Source: Branchipolynoe longqiensis
Lineage: Eukaryota; Annelida; Polychaeta; Phyllodocida; Polynoidae
Direction of reading: 5' to 3'
NCBI GenBank assembly: GCA_030323885.1
Contig: CM059187.1
Location: 131,570,424 to 131,634,423, forward strand
DNA: 64,000 nt
Part shown: positions 10,013 to 21,029 of the stretch, one piece after another
Layout of the letters: each line of letters begins with the position of its first letter
How positions within the stretch are numbered: position 1 is the stretch's first letter
Notes under the pieces: generated by a model
Databases searched by the model: none
Told to the model about the DNA's origin: nothing
Seen by the model: only the letters and a program-made list of their open reading frames with translations
Position numbers and translations under genes: made by a program

Positions 10013-10679
10013 CCGGTGTAGCAGGAAATCGCAAACCCTGTAAATCGCAAACCCCCACTTGTGATTTCCTAGGAAATCGCAAACCCCCATGCCATATATG
10101 GGCATGGGGGGTTTGCGATTTCCTAGGAAATCGCATATCCCCCCTGGAGATCGCAAACCCCCCATTCTGAGTGTTAGCCTTACCATGATCTGCTAAGGCT
10201 AACACTGGCACTGACACTCAGAATATCCCAACTTTCACTATTATCTCTGTTTTTAATACTTTCAGATAAAATTGCTCTTAGGTTAAATTAAATACCTCAG
10301 ATCTTCCTCTTCAATCGCGCATTGAGATATTTTTAATCGATTCGATGAAAGTTTTTTTATTTATTTTACAAAAATAAATGCTCCCCATAGACATAGCATT
10401 GCCGCAGCACACATCACGGCGTATTTTACCCTACTGCTAATATCTCCGCCGTTACGGCGGTAGCCTTAATAACGCTTCGAATTTAGGGTTAATTTAATGA
10501 AATTTCACGATTTGAGTATGTAATTCTGTTAAATATGGTCGCATTGAATAGATTTGGCCCGAATCAGTCCCAAAACACAGGGGGGTTTGCGATTTCCAGG
10601 GGGGGTTTGTGATTTCCTAGTAAATCGCAAACCCCGGGGTGTGCAATTTCCAGGGGTTTGCGATTTACTGCCACACCGG
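10013..10679. mobile_element. Inverted-end element built of AAATCGCAAACCCC units
   Basis: The left end CCGGTGTAGCAGGAAATCGC and the right end, read inverted, CCGGTGTGGCAGTAAATCGC match apart from two bases and continue as arrays of AATCGCAAACCCC. The left arm itself folds around GGGTTTGCG near 10075-10120. The centre (about 10430-10560) shares a block with the element at 41940-42545. There is no coding capacity, so it would be a non-autonomous DNA transposon. I found no clear target-site duplication. Confidence 0.65.
10164..10224. other. Two-tier perfect hairpin
   Basis: GTGTTAGCCTTA at 10171-10182 pairs perfectly with TAAGGCTAACAC at 10194-10205 (loop of 11). The flanking ATTCTGAGTG at 10164-10173 pairs with CACTCAGAAT at 10215-10224 in an alternative outer stem. 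It lies inside the inverted-end element, so it is probably part of its structure rather than an RNA gene. Confidence 0.6.
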
Positions 10680-11699
10680 TTCGTCGGGGGCTGTAATGTG
10701 TATTCATAGCGCCGCTCGTGGTGAAATAACCGCCATTGTGTCGCGCGTGACGCGCCCCAGTTTGTTTAGATGCACCCGTTGCCCGCGTGACTTTAATTGC
10801 AATTCAATATACCTCACTACATTCTTCCACTACCTCCTTTAAAAAATTTTTTTATTTTTTTTATTAAAACCATCTCGAGGCGAACAGCGAACCGCGCGCC
10901 TCGCCTCCTCCAATGGCAGGAGGCGTGCACCAGCGGAAAGTCCCTAATGATCACGTAGACTATTTCTCGAAAGAACTGAAGAAGCTACGTGCTTAATGAT
11001 CGGCTCTGAAAGGCAGAGCGTCTGTTTGATCAGCGACCGGACGTGCCGGTTAAAACGTCGCCCCGTGATCACTGCATAACAACGGGGCGCTTCCTCAATA
11101 ATGACACCGCAAATGACCAGTCCATATTAGGCCAAATACAATTATAAAATTTGGTAATCGTCCCCGCCCGTGCCTGAAAAATCGCCGGCCCTTGATGTTT
11201 GTTGTTGAGATTATGTGATATATAATATATTATGCCGATATTATTGTTCTGCGGTGTTACAACATCTGTACCGCTTGCTTGCTTCAGTCTATGTTGTATC
11301 TACCTGTACCCGTTAGTAGTCCTTTATCTTTGCGTATGTGATGGTTGAGGGACCTCGACATCTGTTCACTTGCGCGCATTCATCTCACCCTTCTCTTGGA
11401 TCTGGCCAAGTGTGGTGCCAGACCGCTTTGATGACCACTTTTCAATCAAAATGTTGACTTAATAAATGGTCAGGAGGACATTTGGTGGTTCCAGCTAGAC
11501 GATTTCTCGCTCCAAGCCTCCTACGTTGGTGGTGGTGGCTTTCACGGAAGAATATACATAAGAATAATACTAATGGCTATGGTTGTGCACAGACAATGTG
11601 TTTTAAGAAAGCGCTATGATCACATCAGTTCTGGAACTGGCCTTCACGGGATGGTAGGTTGGTTGATTGTTGGAGTTTTAGGGGGAGCTGTATGTAGTT
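10680..11699. other. Unassigned intron DNA, partly GC-rich
   Basis: About 10680-10800 and 10870-11100 are GC-rich and unique, with CCAAT near 10910 and two GTGATCAC/TGATCACG-type blocks. The remainder is ordinary. At 11655-11680 a GGTTGGTTGATTGTTGGAGTTTTA scrap (given here as a description) marks the 3' tip of an inverted SINE-A. No gene seen. Confidence 0.45.
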
Positions 11700-11702
11700 A
11701 AA

Positions 11703-12310
11703 GCTAAGATTCCTTACACGCGGTATGCGGTATGCGGTATGCGAATGCAAATGCGGCAAAAAATCTAAACGCCTTGAAGTCAATGGGCTACAGTCCTTAT
11801 ATGCGGTATGCGAATGCGAATGCGAATGTGGCAACTCGATCGGTCCCTGTAGCCATTGGTGTGGCATGCGGCATGCAGCCTGCGGTGTGCGAATAGAAAC
11901 CTCAGTCGCACGTGTCCATTAGTTTTAGACGAGGAGAGGCAACTGATCATTACGGAACGGTCACACACAGGGGTGCTGAGGGGAAACATATGGTACTGGT
12001 GGTGGTGGGGTTACGGGTTGGTAAAAATGCTACCATATCCACAGAAATATGAATACTTATCTATACTTTGGTACTTATAAAGGTAGGAACCCCCATGTGA
12101 CGTACCAAGAGGTGCATAGATATAAATGCTATATTAGCTCATATACAGTGCAGTATGGAGTATACTTGTTTATTTATATTTTTTAAATATAGCCAGTCCT
12201 GTGCCGCATGCTGCATGCCGCATACCGCGTAGAAGGAATCCTCCCATTCGCATACCGCATGCCACATGCCGCATGCCGCATACCGCATACCGCATATAAG
12301 GAATCTTAGC
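11703..12310. mobile_element. Foldback-like element FB-2
   Basis: Ends GCTAAGATTCCTTACACGCG and, inverted on the right, GCTAAGATTCCTTATATGCG, each followed by TATGCG arrays. The interior is the reverse complement of FB-1: both hold a TTAGTTTTAGACGAGGAGAG-like block and a GTAGGAACCCCCATGTGACG-like block. About 600 bp, no coding. It lies directly against a SINE-D copy. Confidence 0.75.
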
Positions 12311-12618
12311 CTTAGACAGTAGATTGTCCGCCTGGGAAGGGTGGGTCATCCGATCGATGCTGCTCAGTGGACACATTTGCAGTTTGGGTTATTTTCCGTT
12401 CCAATCAGTTGTCCAAAACTGGTTCAGCAGAGGTTGTGGTATATGCTATCCTGTCTGTGTGAAAGTGCACATAAAAGACCCCGTGCTGCTTATCAGAATG
12501 AGTAGCCTATGTGGCGGCAGCGGGTTTCCTCCTAAGAAATATGACCACATGTTTGACATCCAATAGCTGATGATAAAAATCAATGTGTTCTAGAGGCGTT
12601 GTTAGATAAAACAAACTT
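12311..12618 (+). mobile_element. SINE-D copy
   Basis: The body has GTGGACACATTTGCAGTTTG, TGCTATCCTGTCTGTGTGAA, AAAGACCCCGTGCTGCTTAT, TGGCGGCAGCGGGTTTCCTC and GACATCCAATAGCTGATGAT, ending GTTAGATAAAACAAAC. The tRNA-like head is partly lost at the junction with FB-2. The frame at 12324-12566 is a by-product. Confidence 0.8.
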
Positions 12619-12900
12619 TTGTTGTTGGAGCTTTACGTCATGGCAACATCTACCATCAAATCAGGACGGACCTGTGACAGTGTGCACTGATGGTGACTTT
12701 ATAGTGCTGCCCTACTGGGACACCAGGCCATCACCATGATCTGATATCCCACATAGTTAGATTACCTGACACTGAGTGAACCAGTCCTTGCCCAGTCCTA
12801 ATAATACTGAGCCCCAGGCTAGGAAGAGAGAAGTATCAAGTATAAATCTTTAAGTCATTGGTTCGACTCGACCAGGGTTCGAACCATCATAATAATTCAG
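12619..12900 (-). mobile_element. SINE-A copy, inverted
   Basis: Begins with the inverted tail GTTGTTGGAGCTTTACGTC and ends with the inverted B-box region GACCAGGGTTCGAACC. It abuts SINE-D, so one element appears to have used the other's tail as target. Confidence 0.8.
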
Positions 12901-13484
12901 ATTTAATAGCATGCCCTAAACCAGAAACAATTATAAGTTTCTGTACAGTAAGGCTCAGTTTACTGTTGATCCAAGTTAGTTGGGCGTGAGGCGGATCTTT
13001 CTGGATATTAATCACTTAATAAAATAATAGAGAATGGAACTTTGGTTGGAGAATTGCAGCGCGTTGCCTCGTCCATTAGATTAGACAACCCAAAAGCTTC
13101 AACGCCTGAAAGTGAACAAACAGAAAAAAGAAAACACCCACTCACCCAACAAAGATCTGACAATTTTGCGAATGAGCACCACAAAGCCTCAGCGGACGAT
13201 CGTATTCCTACAATTTAATGCAGAAGGTGGGGCTTTTTTTTTCAGTTGCAATTCCACCCGCTTTATACCGCTTAATCATCGCGGGAGATGGGGATTGAAT
13301 TTAAATGGGTATAGTAAATACAATCTAATTACATGACGTTAGGACCTTCATCAGGCCTACTCTAAAATCGATTTCCTGTTTGGGCTTTTTCTTTTCTTGG
13401 GGGCATAATTACTAAGCAATCAGTCATTGTACAACACAATATTAACCATGACCTTGACTGAAATTCCCGCTCGGGGGGGGGGGC
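12901..13484. other. Unassigned intron DNA
   Basis: No gene or repeat recognised. A short G run lies near 13473-13483, just before the 600-bp duplication. Confidence 0.5.
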
Positions 13485-14084
13485 TTTTGAACTTGACAAA
13501 AAATACCCAGTCCTCTGTCGCCGATAAGGTAGATTAATCTTGCTCTCTTTCTCTGGCGGAATGCGCTTTCTCATTGTGAATTATATGTACATGTTCTCCG
13601 AGTGTATGGAAGGCACCACTGGCAAAGACGATAAGCCATATAACCCTATTATATATATAGTGTTTCCTGTATATTCCATTTATATTTCAAGTATGTAATC
13701 CCAATGTGTGTTTAATATAGGACCCTCCTCCTGGGAGAAGGAGATAGTCGCCATGCGATGCTTGTTTGGGAGGGAATAGATTAGAATGGAGGTCACTAAG
13801 TGAATGAGGAGAAAGGGGAACAATGGAGTTGGGTACCGTTAATTACATAAAGAAGTTTAGAACATAGCCGATTGGGGTATGATCATTTTGAAGAGAATCA
13901 TTTTGGCTTTTTTAAATTTAAGGACAATCGCCTTATTCCAGGAAGTATGCGCTATTGAACTGCTACCCATAATGGTAGTTCTTGCAACTGCCGTCAGATG
14001 GCAGGTTTGTAGTAGAAATCCTTAATATGCCCTTTTCCACAGACTATGTTGCACACTGAGCACTGCAGTAATTTATCACTACAA
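13485..14084 (+). repeat. 600-bp direct tandem duplication, copy 1
   Basis: Starts TTTTGAACTTGACAAAAAAT. The adjoining unit 14085-14682 is nearly identical, with a handful of substitutions plus a 2-bp TA length change and a small indel near 13886. This is a recent duplication or an assembly artefact. It carries one ~95-bp unit at its end. Confidence 0.93.
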
Positions 14085-14885
14085 TTTTGAACTTGACAAA
14101 AAATACCCAGTCCTCTGTCGCCGATAAGGTAGATTAATCTTGCTCTCTTTCTCTGGCGGAATGCGCTTTCTCATTGTGAATTATATGTACATGTTCTCCG
14201 AGTGTATGGAAGGCACCACTGGCAAAGACGATAAGCCATATAACCCTATTATATATAGTGTTTCCTGTATATTCCATTTATATTTCAAGTATGTAATCCC
14301 AATGTGTGTTTAATATAGGACCCTCCTCCTGGGAGAAGGAGATAGTCGCCATGTGATGCTTGTTTGGGAGGGAATAGATTAGAATGGAGGTCACTAAGGG
14401 AATGAGGAGAACGGGGAACAATGGAGTTGGGTACCATTAATTACATAAAGAAGTTTAGAACATAGCCGATTGGGGTATGATAATTTGTGAAGAGAATCAT
14501 TTTGATTTTTTTAAATTTAAGGACAATCGCCTTATTCCAGGAAGTATGCGCTATTGAACTGCTACCCATAATGGTAGTTCTTGCAACTGCCGTCAGATGG
14601 CAGGTTTGTAGTAGAAATCCTTAATATGCCCTTTTCCACAGACTATGTTGCACACTGAGCACTGCAGTAATTTATCACTACCATCAGAGGGCAGGTTGGT
14701 GCTGGATATTCGCTATAAGACCTTATTTTACTAACCATGCTGCACAGCATTAGTGGTGATATACAGTAATGTATTACTACCATCAAAGGGCAGGCTGGGG
14801 ATGAAAATTCTCTACAAGACCTTTTCCATTGAGAATACAGCACACAGCGGTTTTATTTACTTACATAATGTTTTCAGATACATAC
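13985..14885 (+). repeat. ~95-bp unit, forward copies
   Basis: The unit reads (C/T)ACTACCATCAGAGGGCAGG, then TTGGTGGTGGAAAT-like, CTTATAAGACC, CATAGACCATGCTGCACA and AGCACTGCAGTAATTTATCA. Copies start near 13985, 14585, 14680 and 14778. They are diverged from each other except where the 600-bp duplication copied them. Confidence 0.7.
14085..14682 (+). repeat. 600-bp direct tandem duplication, copy 2
   Basis: Differs from copy 1 by, for example, GCGATG to GTGATG near 14353, GTACCG to GTACCA near 14430 and GGC to GAT near 14500. Unlike copy 1 it continues straight into further ~95-bp units. Confidence 0.93.
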
Positions 14886-15214
14886 AACAGTGGATGTTAT
14901 AGACCTCCTTATTGGCTCTTATTGGCTCTTACACTCATGCACACCAGTCACTCCTCTCCCACATGATCTCTCCCTAACATCGGTCACCATTGGCTGCCTT
15001 CAGGACTCACCTCCCTCCCACCCAGCTCTGGCCACCACCTAGCCATAGTGGGATTACCACATAACATGCCGGTGATCGGGTGGCTGGGCGAGATAAGGGC
15101 TGGATGAGATAAGGGGGAGGGATTCTGCTTAAAGGGGCACTTCTTCCCTCCCCCGGTGTGAGCATTATAAAGGGAGTATTGTTTCCCATTTAGCCATTTC
15201 AATACTCAATACAT
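14886..15214. other. Unassigned spacer between oppositely oriented ~95-bp units
   Basis: Includes a perfect GATAAGGG pair near 15092 and 15110 and a short TATAAAGGGAG at about 15169. No gene seen. Confidence 0.45.
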
Positions 15215-15560
15215 ACTTAATCGGAGAATTTTACAGCAGGGTTTGAGGAAAAGGTCGTATTGAGGATCGCTACCACCACCCTGCTCTCTGATGGCAGTAG
15301 GACAAAAGTAATCTTGAGTAGCGGCTCACTGTGCAGCAGGGTCTGTGAAAATAGGCACTATGAAGCATGTCCACCACCTACCTGCTCTCTGATGGTAGTG
15401 AGACATTAATGTGTGCAGCATAGTCTGTGAAAAAGGTCTCATAGAGGATTGTTACCACCAACCTGCCCTTTGGTGGTAGTGAAAAATTAATCTGGGCAGC
15501 ATGTTTCTCCCACCAACCTGCCCTCCGATGGCAGTGAATAACTATTGTTCTGAGCTGCTC
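15215..15560 (-). repeat. ~95-bp unit, inverted copies
   Basis: Four inverted units marked by CAGCAGGGTCTGTGAAAATA-like and ACCTGCTCTCTGATGGTAGT-like blocks near 15230, 15330, 15415 and 15500. Confidence 0.7.
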
Positions 15561-15635
15561 ATTGCTCTAGGAGACAAGTCTCACAGTAGAATTTCCCAAT
15601 GAATCTGCTCCCTAAGGGTAGTGACAAGAACTTGT

Positions 15636-15825
15636 TTGATTGCTTGTTGGCGGGTTTGCGCCTTTGCAACATCTCCGGCCATAGGAGGGCAAGCACCGAC
15701 TTGTGACAGTGCAAGCTCATTGCGATTATATAATGCTGCTATACTACGAGCCCTGACCGCTGACACCATCCCACTGTCACAGTTTTATGATCCTGACTAA
15801 ACCAGCCCTTGCCCTATTCCACTGT
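15636..15825 (-). mobile_element. SINE-A fragment, inverted
   Basis: Has the inverted tail and middle: GCAACATCTCCGGCCATA, CGACTTGTGACAGTGCAAGC and CCAGCCCTTGCCCTATTC. The head is missing, and the next SINE-A begins straight after. Confidence 0.65.
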
Positions 15826-16140
15826 TGGTTGTCCTAGATACAATTAAGATCATATCAAGACGTGACCAACTTTTTACAGTGGGCACTCATGGCGATTGTA
15901 TAGTGCTGCCCCACAGGGAGACCAGGCCGCCAGCCCCATGACCCCACTCAGCATCATTATCCTGACACTGAGCCAAGCAGTCCTTGCCCTATACTAATAA
16001 GACAGAGCGCAAGGTTATGTAGAGACAACGCAAGATTTAACAAATAATTGGTTAGACTCGACCAGGGCTCGAACCCATGGGTTGGAATCCCACGATCTAC
16101 CAAAACGGGAGATGGACGCTCAACTCATTCACCATCATAT
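15826..16140 (-). mobile_element. SINE-A copy, inverted, full length
   Basis: Runs from TTGGTTGTCCTAGATACAAT to the inverted tRNA-like head ATCTACCAAAACGGGAGATG. The inverted A- and B-box regions are both visible. Confidence 0.8.
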
Positions 16141-16204
16141 AAGCATCCCTATTCCATTGCTGGCGAGTGCCAGAATAGGTAGCGAGAAATATAAATAACT
16201 AATG

Positions 16205-16300
16205 TTGACGGGAGAAGCTCACTGTGCACTATGGTCTGTAAAACAAGGTGTTGTAGCGGATTCCCAGCATCAACCTGCCCTGTGAGTGCAGTTGCAAGAT
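16205..16300 (-). repeat. ~95-bp unit, single inverted copy
   Basis: CACTATGGTCTGTAAAACAA and TCAACCTGCCCTGTGAGTGC match the inverted unit at 15215-15560. Confidence 0.55.
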
Positions 16301-16918
16301 TTTTTTTTGTGTGGTAAATATGTTGTGTGGTAAATATTTTTTATTTTTTTTTTTTTTTTGTAAATAGGTTTATTCTTCTGAATAAGTCTTTTGCCAGTGC
16401 CGAAGCACTGGTCTTCCAGCCATTTTTCAATTCAGGGTTAATTACACAAAAGGTATATAGAATAAGGTTGAATACACAATTTGCAGCATGTAATACACTG
16501 AAATTCTGTAACCCAAAAGTTCCATAGAAGTATGGTAACTGTAGTGTCATATAACTAGATCACTATTAGTCAGATCAATGTGAGTATTTCCATAGTATTT
16601 AGAATGTAAGCAGAAGTTATCTTCTGTATTCAGTTGGTAAAGTTGTAGTAAGTTTTAATGTTCAGTTGCAGTTAGGCAAGCAGTATATGAATGTCAGTTT
16701 GTTCGAAATATTCTAGTGTAACTCTAGTGTAGTTAGTTATGTGAGTTTATGAATTATGTTGTTGAGGTGGGGTTGTTAATAATACACTGGACCACCTGTG
16801 ACCAATGAAGCAGTGGGACCAATCCCAGTGCATTTAGGTCTTATATTTTACATTTTTAGTTGTGTTGTGTATTGCTGTGACACTTTTTCTTGTTTTTTGT
16901 TTGTTTTTGGTCCATTAG
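16301..16918. other. T-rich stretch and unassigned AT-rich DNA
   Basis: A T run at 16338-16369 could be the inverted poly(A) tail of a retroposed sequence, but the following ~550 bp match nothing I recognise. A small perfect hairpin, CCAGTGC...GCACTGG, lies near 16395-16412. Confidence 0.4.
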
Positions 16919-17190
16919 TTGTTTAAGCAGGGGCAATTTCAGTCATAGAAGACTGGTCTTCCTCATTCCACTGCTGGTCGATAGAAAGCCCGAGCCTACA
17001 CTTTTACCGACCCAAGGGATTTTGAACCTCCCACACCACATAGACATGGTATGAGAGCAACCGGCCTTTGATGATGCGGTGGAAATCCAAATTGGCAGAG
17101 CTGGGGGCAAGGGGAATCGAACTGCCAACCCTCAGATTAGGAGTCTGACCTAGAAAAAAGTCAGACACTCTAGCCACACCACCACAGAGA
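16919..17190 (-). mobile_element. SINE-B copy, inverted
   Basis: Read on the minus strand it begins with a tRNA-like GTTCTCTGTGGTGGTGTGGC, then GTCTGACTTTTTTCTAGGTC, GGTTGGCAGTTCGATTCCCC, and the body GCCAATTTGGATTTCCACCG, CTCATACCATGTCTATGTGG and GGTCGGTAAAAGTGTAGGCT. Related copies lie at 29622, 31622, 54594 and 60398. Confidence 0.85.
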
Positions 17191-17594
17191 ACACCACCAC
17201 ACTCTATTAACTACTCTAATCATATATTAACTACTCTTCTGCCATTACTCTTCTCCCGTTAATCATCTATTAACTACTCTTCTGCTGGTGCTGAACTCGG
17301 ATCATGTGTTGTGTCGTGTTTTGTATCTACTATGGGGTAAGCTCTGATATACAATTCATATACTAAGGAAGAGAAAAGGGAGCTATGAACTGTACGCATT
17401 ACACAGGATATCAAGGCAGTATAGCCTTGTTGACCAGTACAGCTAATAACATGAGAGAACATAATAACAGTAACCATAATCTCTGCGTACCACCTAACGG
17501 GATTCGCCATCAATATCATTTTAACGCCCTGATATATGACATGCGGGGACCCGCAAACACTGGATTTCATACTGCGACACACATTAATTTCTAA
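17191..17594. other. Unassigned DNA with a short TTAACTACTC repeat
   Basis: TATTAACTACTCTTCTGC-type motifs recur three times at 17204-17285. The remainder is unassigned. Confidence 0.5.
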
Positions 17595-17850
17595 CTACCT
17601 TCAGAGGGCAGTTTATTGATGGAAATCCTTATAAGGCCTATTTTCATAGACCATGCAACACAGTGAACAACTACTCAAGATTAATTATTTTCCCACTGCC
17701 ATCAGAGAGCACGTTGGTGGTATTAATCCTATTTTAGACATTTTCCTCAAACCCTGCTGCACACCTTACTTTCTCACTACTATCAGAGGCCAAGTTGGTG
17801 GTGGAAATCATCTATTGAATAGTGTTACTGTAACCACTCGTGGCATTTGT
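17595..17850 (+). repeat. ~95-bp unit, forward copies
   Basis: Three diverged units marked by CTACCTTCAGAGGGCAGTTT, ACTGCCATCAGAGAGCACGT and ACTACTATCAGAGGCCAAGT. Confidence 0.6.
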
Positions 17851-18485
17851 CAAATATGACATCTGTAATCCATTTGCAATAAATGCTAATTAAAATTGAT
17901 AGCCGTACCGCAGGAATGTATGCAGAATCTGCGCATGAGTAGTCGCATGTAGCACGCACACAAAAACAATGTGAAGAAACTTGATGGTGTGTGTCCATAA
18001 AAATCAGAGGGTAGCTAATTGTTATTGCAGGTGCATCGGCAGTATTAAAGAGACGGTGCCAGCGAACAATATCTAAATTAAATTAATGGAACACAAAACA
18101 GTTAAGGCATAATTGCAATAGAGCTTTTGCAGCCTTAGAGACTGTTAGGTGGGGACAATAATGCAAATGGTGTCATACCAACAAAAAGGTGGTTATTCTC
18201 AAATTAGCGATTTCAGAGCATATCTCTCGGGGAGTACAGAATCAAAGTGAACAAGTCAACAGTGTGGAATAATTGTAGCACTCCAGTAGTACCATGCCCC
18301 CCTGGAATAGCTGTTCAGTAAATCGACCGCTTATCATATATTCTTGAGAGAAAATGAAAACATGATTGTATAAACTGAAATGCTCTATGCGTTGAATAAC
18401 ACGCGTGATATATCCAGATTTAAGCATCCTATTTTAGCAACATGCTGATATGCTATTGATACAAGTGTAAAATATTCCGATATTC
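17851..18485. other. Unassigned AT-rich intron DNA
   Basis: No repeat or gene recognised. Confidence 0.5.
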
Positions 18486-18551
18486 AGCATAGGGGGGATG
18501 CACATGTTCTATTACTGATCAGTGTACGTGACCAGGCACATGTATGTATGC

Positions 18552-18593
<42 letters not shown>

Positions 18594-18594
18594 C
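18486..18594 (+). mobile_element. Rep-D left piece (possible solo LTR), followed by TA repeat
   Basis: ATGTTCTATTACTGATCAGT and GTACGTGACCAGGCACATGT match the start of the intact copy at 44375. A TA microsatellite and a SINE-C dimer separate it from the rest of Rep-D at 19094. Confidence 0.6.
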
Positions 18595-19093
18595 GTGGGG
18601 GTGATGAAAATGGGAAATAGTGCGCCTAGAGCGGGACTCAAACCCACATCTCTTTGCATTCCGGGCCAGTTTGCTAACCATTACACCACCTAGGCTCCCT
18701 GATATCACCACACTACCTATGCCTACCTGTATATGTGGTTACTTGCCTGAGAGGTCAGTGCAGACCACTACACTCATCCCCCTGGAATTGTAAGTCTTTT
18801 AATGCTTACAATTACATACATCCAGGCAATGCACTAACACATACATACACAGGGTAGGTTCAACAACCATACAGCGCACAGCTTGTACAGGATCCTGATC
18901 ATGGCAACCAGTGTCATGGGGGTGATGAAAATGAGAAATATTGCGCCTAGAGCGGGACTCAAACCCACATCTCTTTGCATTCCGGGGTAGTGTGCTAACC
19001 ATTACACTACCTAGGCTCCCTGATATCACCACACTACCCACGCCTACCTGTCTATGTGGTTACTTGCCTGAGAGGTCAGTGCAGACCACTACA
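18595..19093 (-). mobile_element. SINE-C head-to-tail dimer, inverted
   Basis: The tRNA-like head GCCTAGGTGGTGTAATGGTT plus GTGGGTTTGAGTCCCGCTCT (minus strand) appears twice, about 335 bp apart, at 18630-18705 and 18945-19020. The units share CAGGCAAGTAACCACATA and TACAATTCCAGGGGGATGAG. The head resembles a Glu/Gly-type tRNA but its ends do not pair as an acceptor stem, so these are SINEs. Confidence 0.85.
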
Positions 19094-19505
19094 TATGTAT
19101 GGGTTGGTGGTGCCTGAGTGGGATGTACATAGACATATAGTGGTGCTGGCAGGTCTGGGTGTGATTGCACTCAGGGCATACCCCCTCTGCTGGGATAGGG
19201 ATCACCACATTCAAAGGTCAAGGTTGGTGGTGGCCATGGGGCCATACAGCTTGTGGTAGTGGGCAGACCACTGGTATCCATGGGGACCAGCAATTCTGGA
19301 TCCCTTTTGATATGGCCAAGAATGCTTGTTTCCCATTGGGGGAAAAGGGTGGGGTGATACTCTACAATGAACCCATGTAACCATATAAATAATAAACTAG
19401 AGGGCTGGACTCTCTCTTCTTCTTTACACTTTATACTCTTCCTTTCTATGTGTCTGTATTGATTTCACCATAGCCTGCATACACAGGCACGAATTCGAGC
19501 ATTGG
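19094..19505 (+). mobile_element. Rep-D right piece (possible solo LTR)
   Basis: GGTGCCTGAGTGGGATGTAC, GTGGTGCTGGCAGGTCTGGG, CCATATAAATAATAAACTAG and TTCTTTACACTTTATACTCT match 44440-44795. The arrangement of a TATA-like box, AATAAA and a T/C-rich stretch near the end suggests an LTR; that is inference. Confidence 0.5.
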
Positions 19506-19959
19506 GCTATACACTAGGAACTGGTGTAGTTTTCCTCCATAATACATTGATTTGGTTTTGATAATTTAGTGGGTCTCTGAGTGTGTTTAACACTGCACTC
19601 GATGCTCCATGTTGGTGGACTGGCCGTCTAGTTCGCTAAACACCCGCAAAGAGGCATTCTAAACCCGGGAATGTGTTGAGTAGTCGTGTATGGGGTGCTG
19701 GATGGGTGGGTGGGGGGTGCGGGGGGTTAGAAGGGAGTGCCTGCCACTAGCTGCTCAGGGTGTCGGGTGTAATGCGGTATGTGTTACCGATATCACGCAA
19801 TGCGCCAGCCCTGCGCCCACAACCAATTTACCGGCCATGGATCCAGTCTCTGGGTTTAATGACGCATGGCTAAGCTCTGAGTAGAATTCGCCACCACGAT
19901 GAGGCGGCGATAAATAACAAGATGCACCTCTCCTATGACACTGATACACCACACGGGAA
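19506..19959. other. Unassigned intron DNA
   Basis: Moderately GC-rich unique sequence with a GGTGGGTGGGGGGT stretch near 19704. No gene seen. Confidence 0.45.
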
Positions 19960-20290
19960 GTGATAGCCCGGCGCACCGGGTGCGCTGGCTGGGTCGGTAG
20001 AACGCAGGGCCTCGCGTGCGGGAGATTGGGAGTTTGGTTCCCGGTCGAGTCAGACCAAATTGACTTATATAAAATTGATACTTGTCGCTTCCTATCCTGG
20101 CGTTTGGCATTAATAGGATAGGGCAATGGAATGGGTAGCTCAGTGTCAGGATGATGTGACTGAGTGGGATATCGGGTCATGGCGGTGTTGGCCTGATTTC
20201 CCAGTGTGGCAGCACTATAAAGTCACCAGTACCCGTCCTGATATGAACTTTGATGTTGCCAGGACGTAAAACTCCTACAACCAATCAACC
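19960..20290 (+). mobile_element. SINE-A copy, full length
   Basis: Shows the head GCGCTGGCTGGGTCGGTAGA, the B-box region GTTCCCGGTCGAGTC, the body CAGTGTGGCAGCACTATAAA and the tail GATGTTGCCAGGACGTAAAA followed by (CAAC)n-type ACCAATCAACCAAC. Minus-strand frames here are by-products. Confidence 0.88.
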
Positions 20291-20429
20291 AACAATGATA
20301 GCCGGGAGCGCTCATAAAGTAAGGTACCCACATAACGCAGGCAGGGTTTTGCATTATCAGATCTTTTCAGAGTCTTGCAAAAAGGAAATAAATGCTCAAC
20401 ATGTAACAAGCGAGTGCAACTCAGTCTGA

Positions 20430-20940
20430 ACTGGTTAATATTTGCCGGCTGCCATATGTGTAAGTTTGCTAATATGCAATAATCGTGCTCGCCAGGCTGG
20501 GGCGAACGCGCCCTACTCTGCGCATGTCCGGGAAATATTGTCCAATGGGAAGGCACCCCCTCCTCCTCCTCCTCCTCCTCATCCTCCTCTAAACACCAAC
20601 CCTACCCCCACACACATGACCACACCCACACCCACGCCCACACCCACACCTACACTCACACCCACACGGCAGCTTTGGGTGGATCTGTAATCAGACCCGG
20701 TGCGCAGGCGCCGACGACCCCGAACGTTTCCGCGTCTGGTGCATTATGGGTAAATCAAACGCACCAGGCGCCTGGAGGGCTGGTGGACGGGTGTGGGAGG
20801 GAGAGGGAGGGGTGGGCGCATTGGGGCGGGTTTGGTTAATTATTCATCGATATTTACAGCAATGTGTTGTAGACAGACGGCAAGTTGAGGGTGGTCGGGG
20901 ACAAGCAACCCCTACAATGACAACATCAAAGCATTGATCG
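20430..20940. promoter_or_regulatory. GC-rich patch with CCT and CACACCC repeats in the middle
   Basis: 20430-20545 is unique and includes CTGCGCATGTCC (NRF1-like), an E2F-like CGGGAAA and an inverted CCAAT. 20546-20590 is (TCC)n, and 20600-20670 is CACACCC repeat. 20690-20900 is GC-rich and unique. No exon signature. A regulatory role is inferred only from composition and motifs. Confidence 0.3.
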
Positions 20941-21029
20941 TCCAAGTCAATTCAAATCTTGAAAATCTGTCCTATTATTTTTAACGGAAAACTCATCTGA
21001 GCACCCGCACCCCTCCCTGTATATAACAC

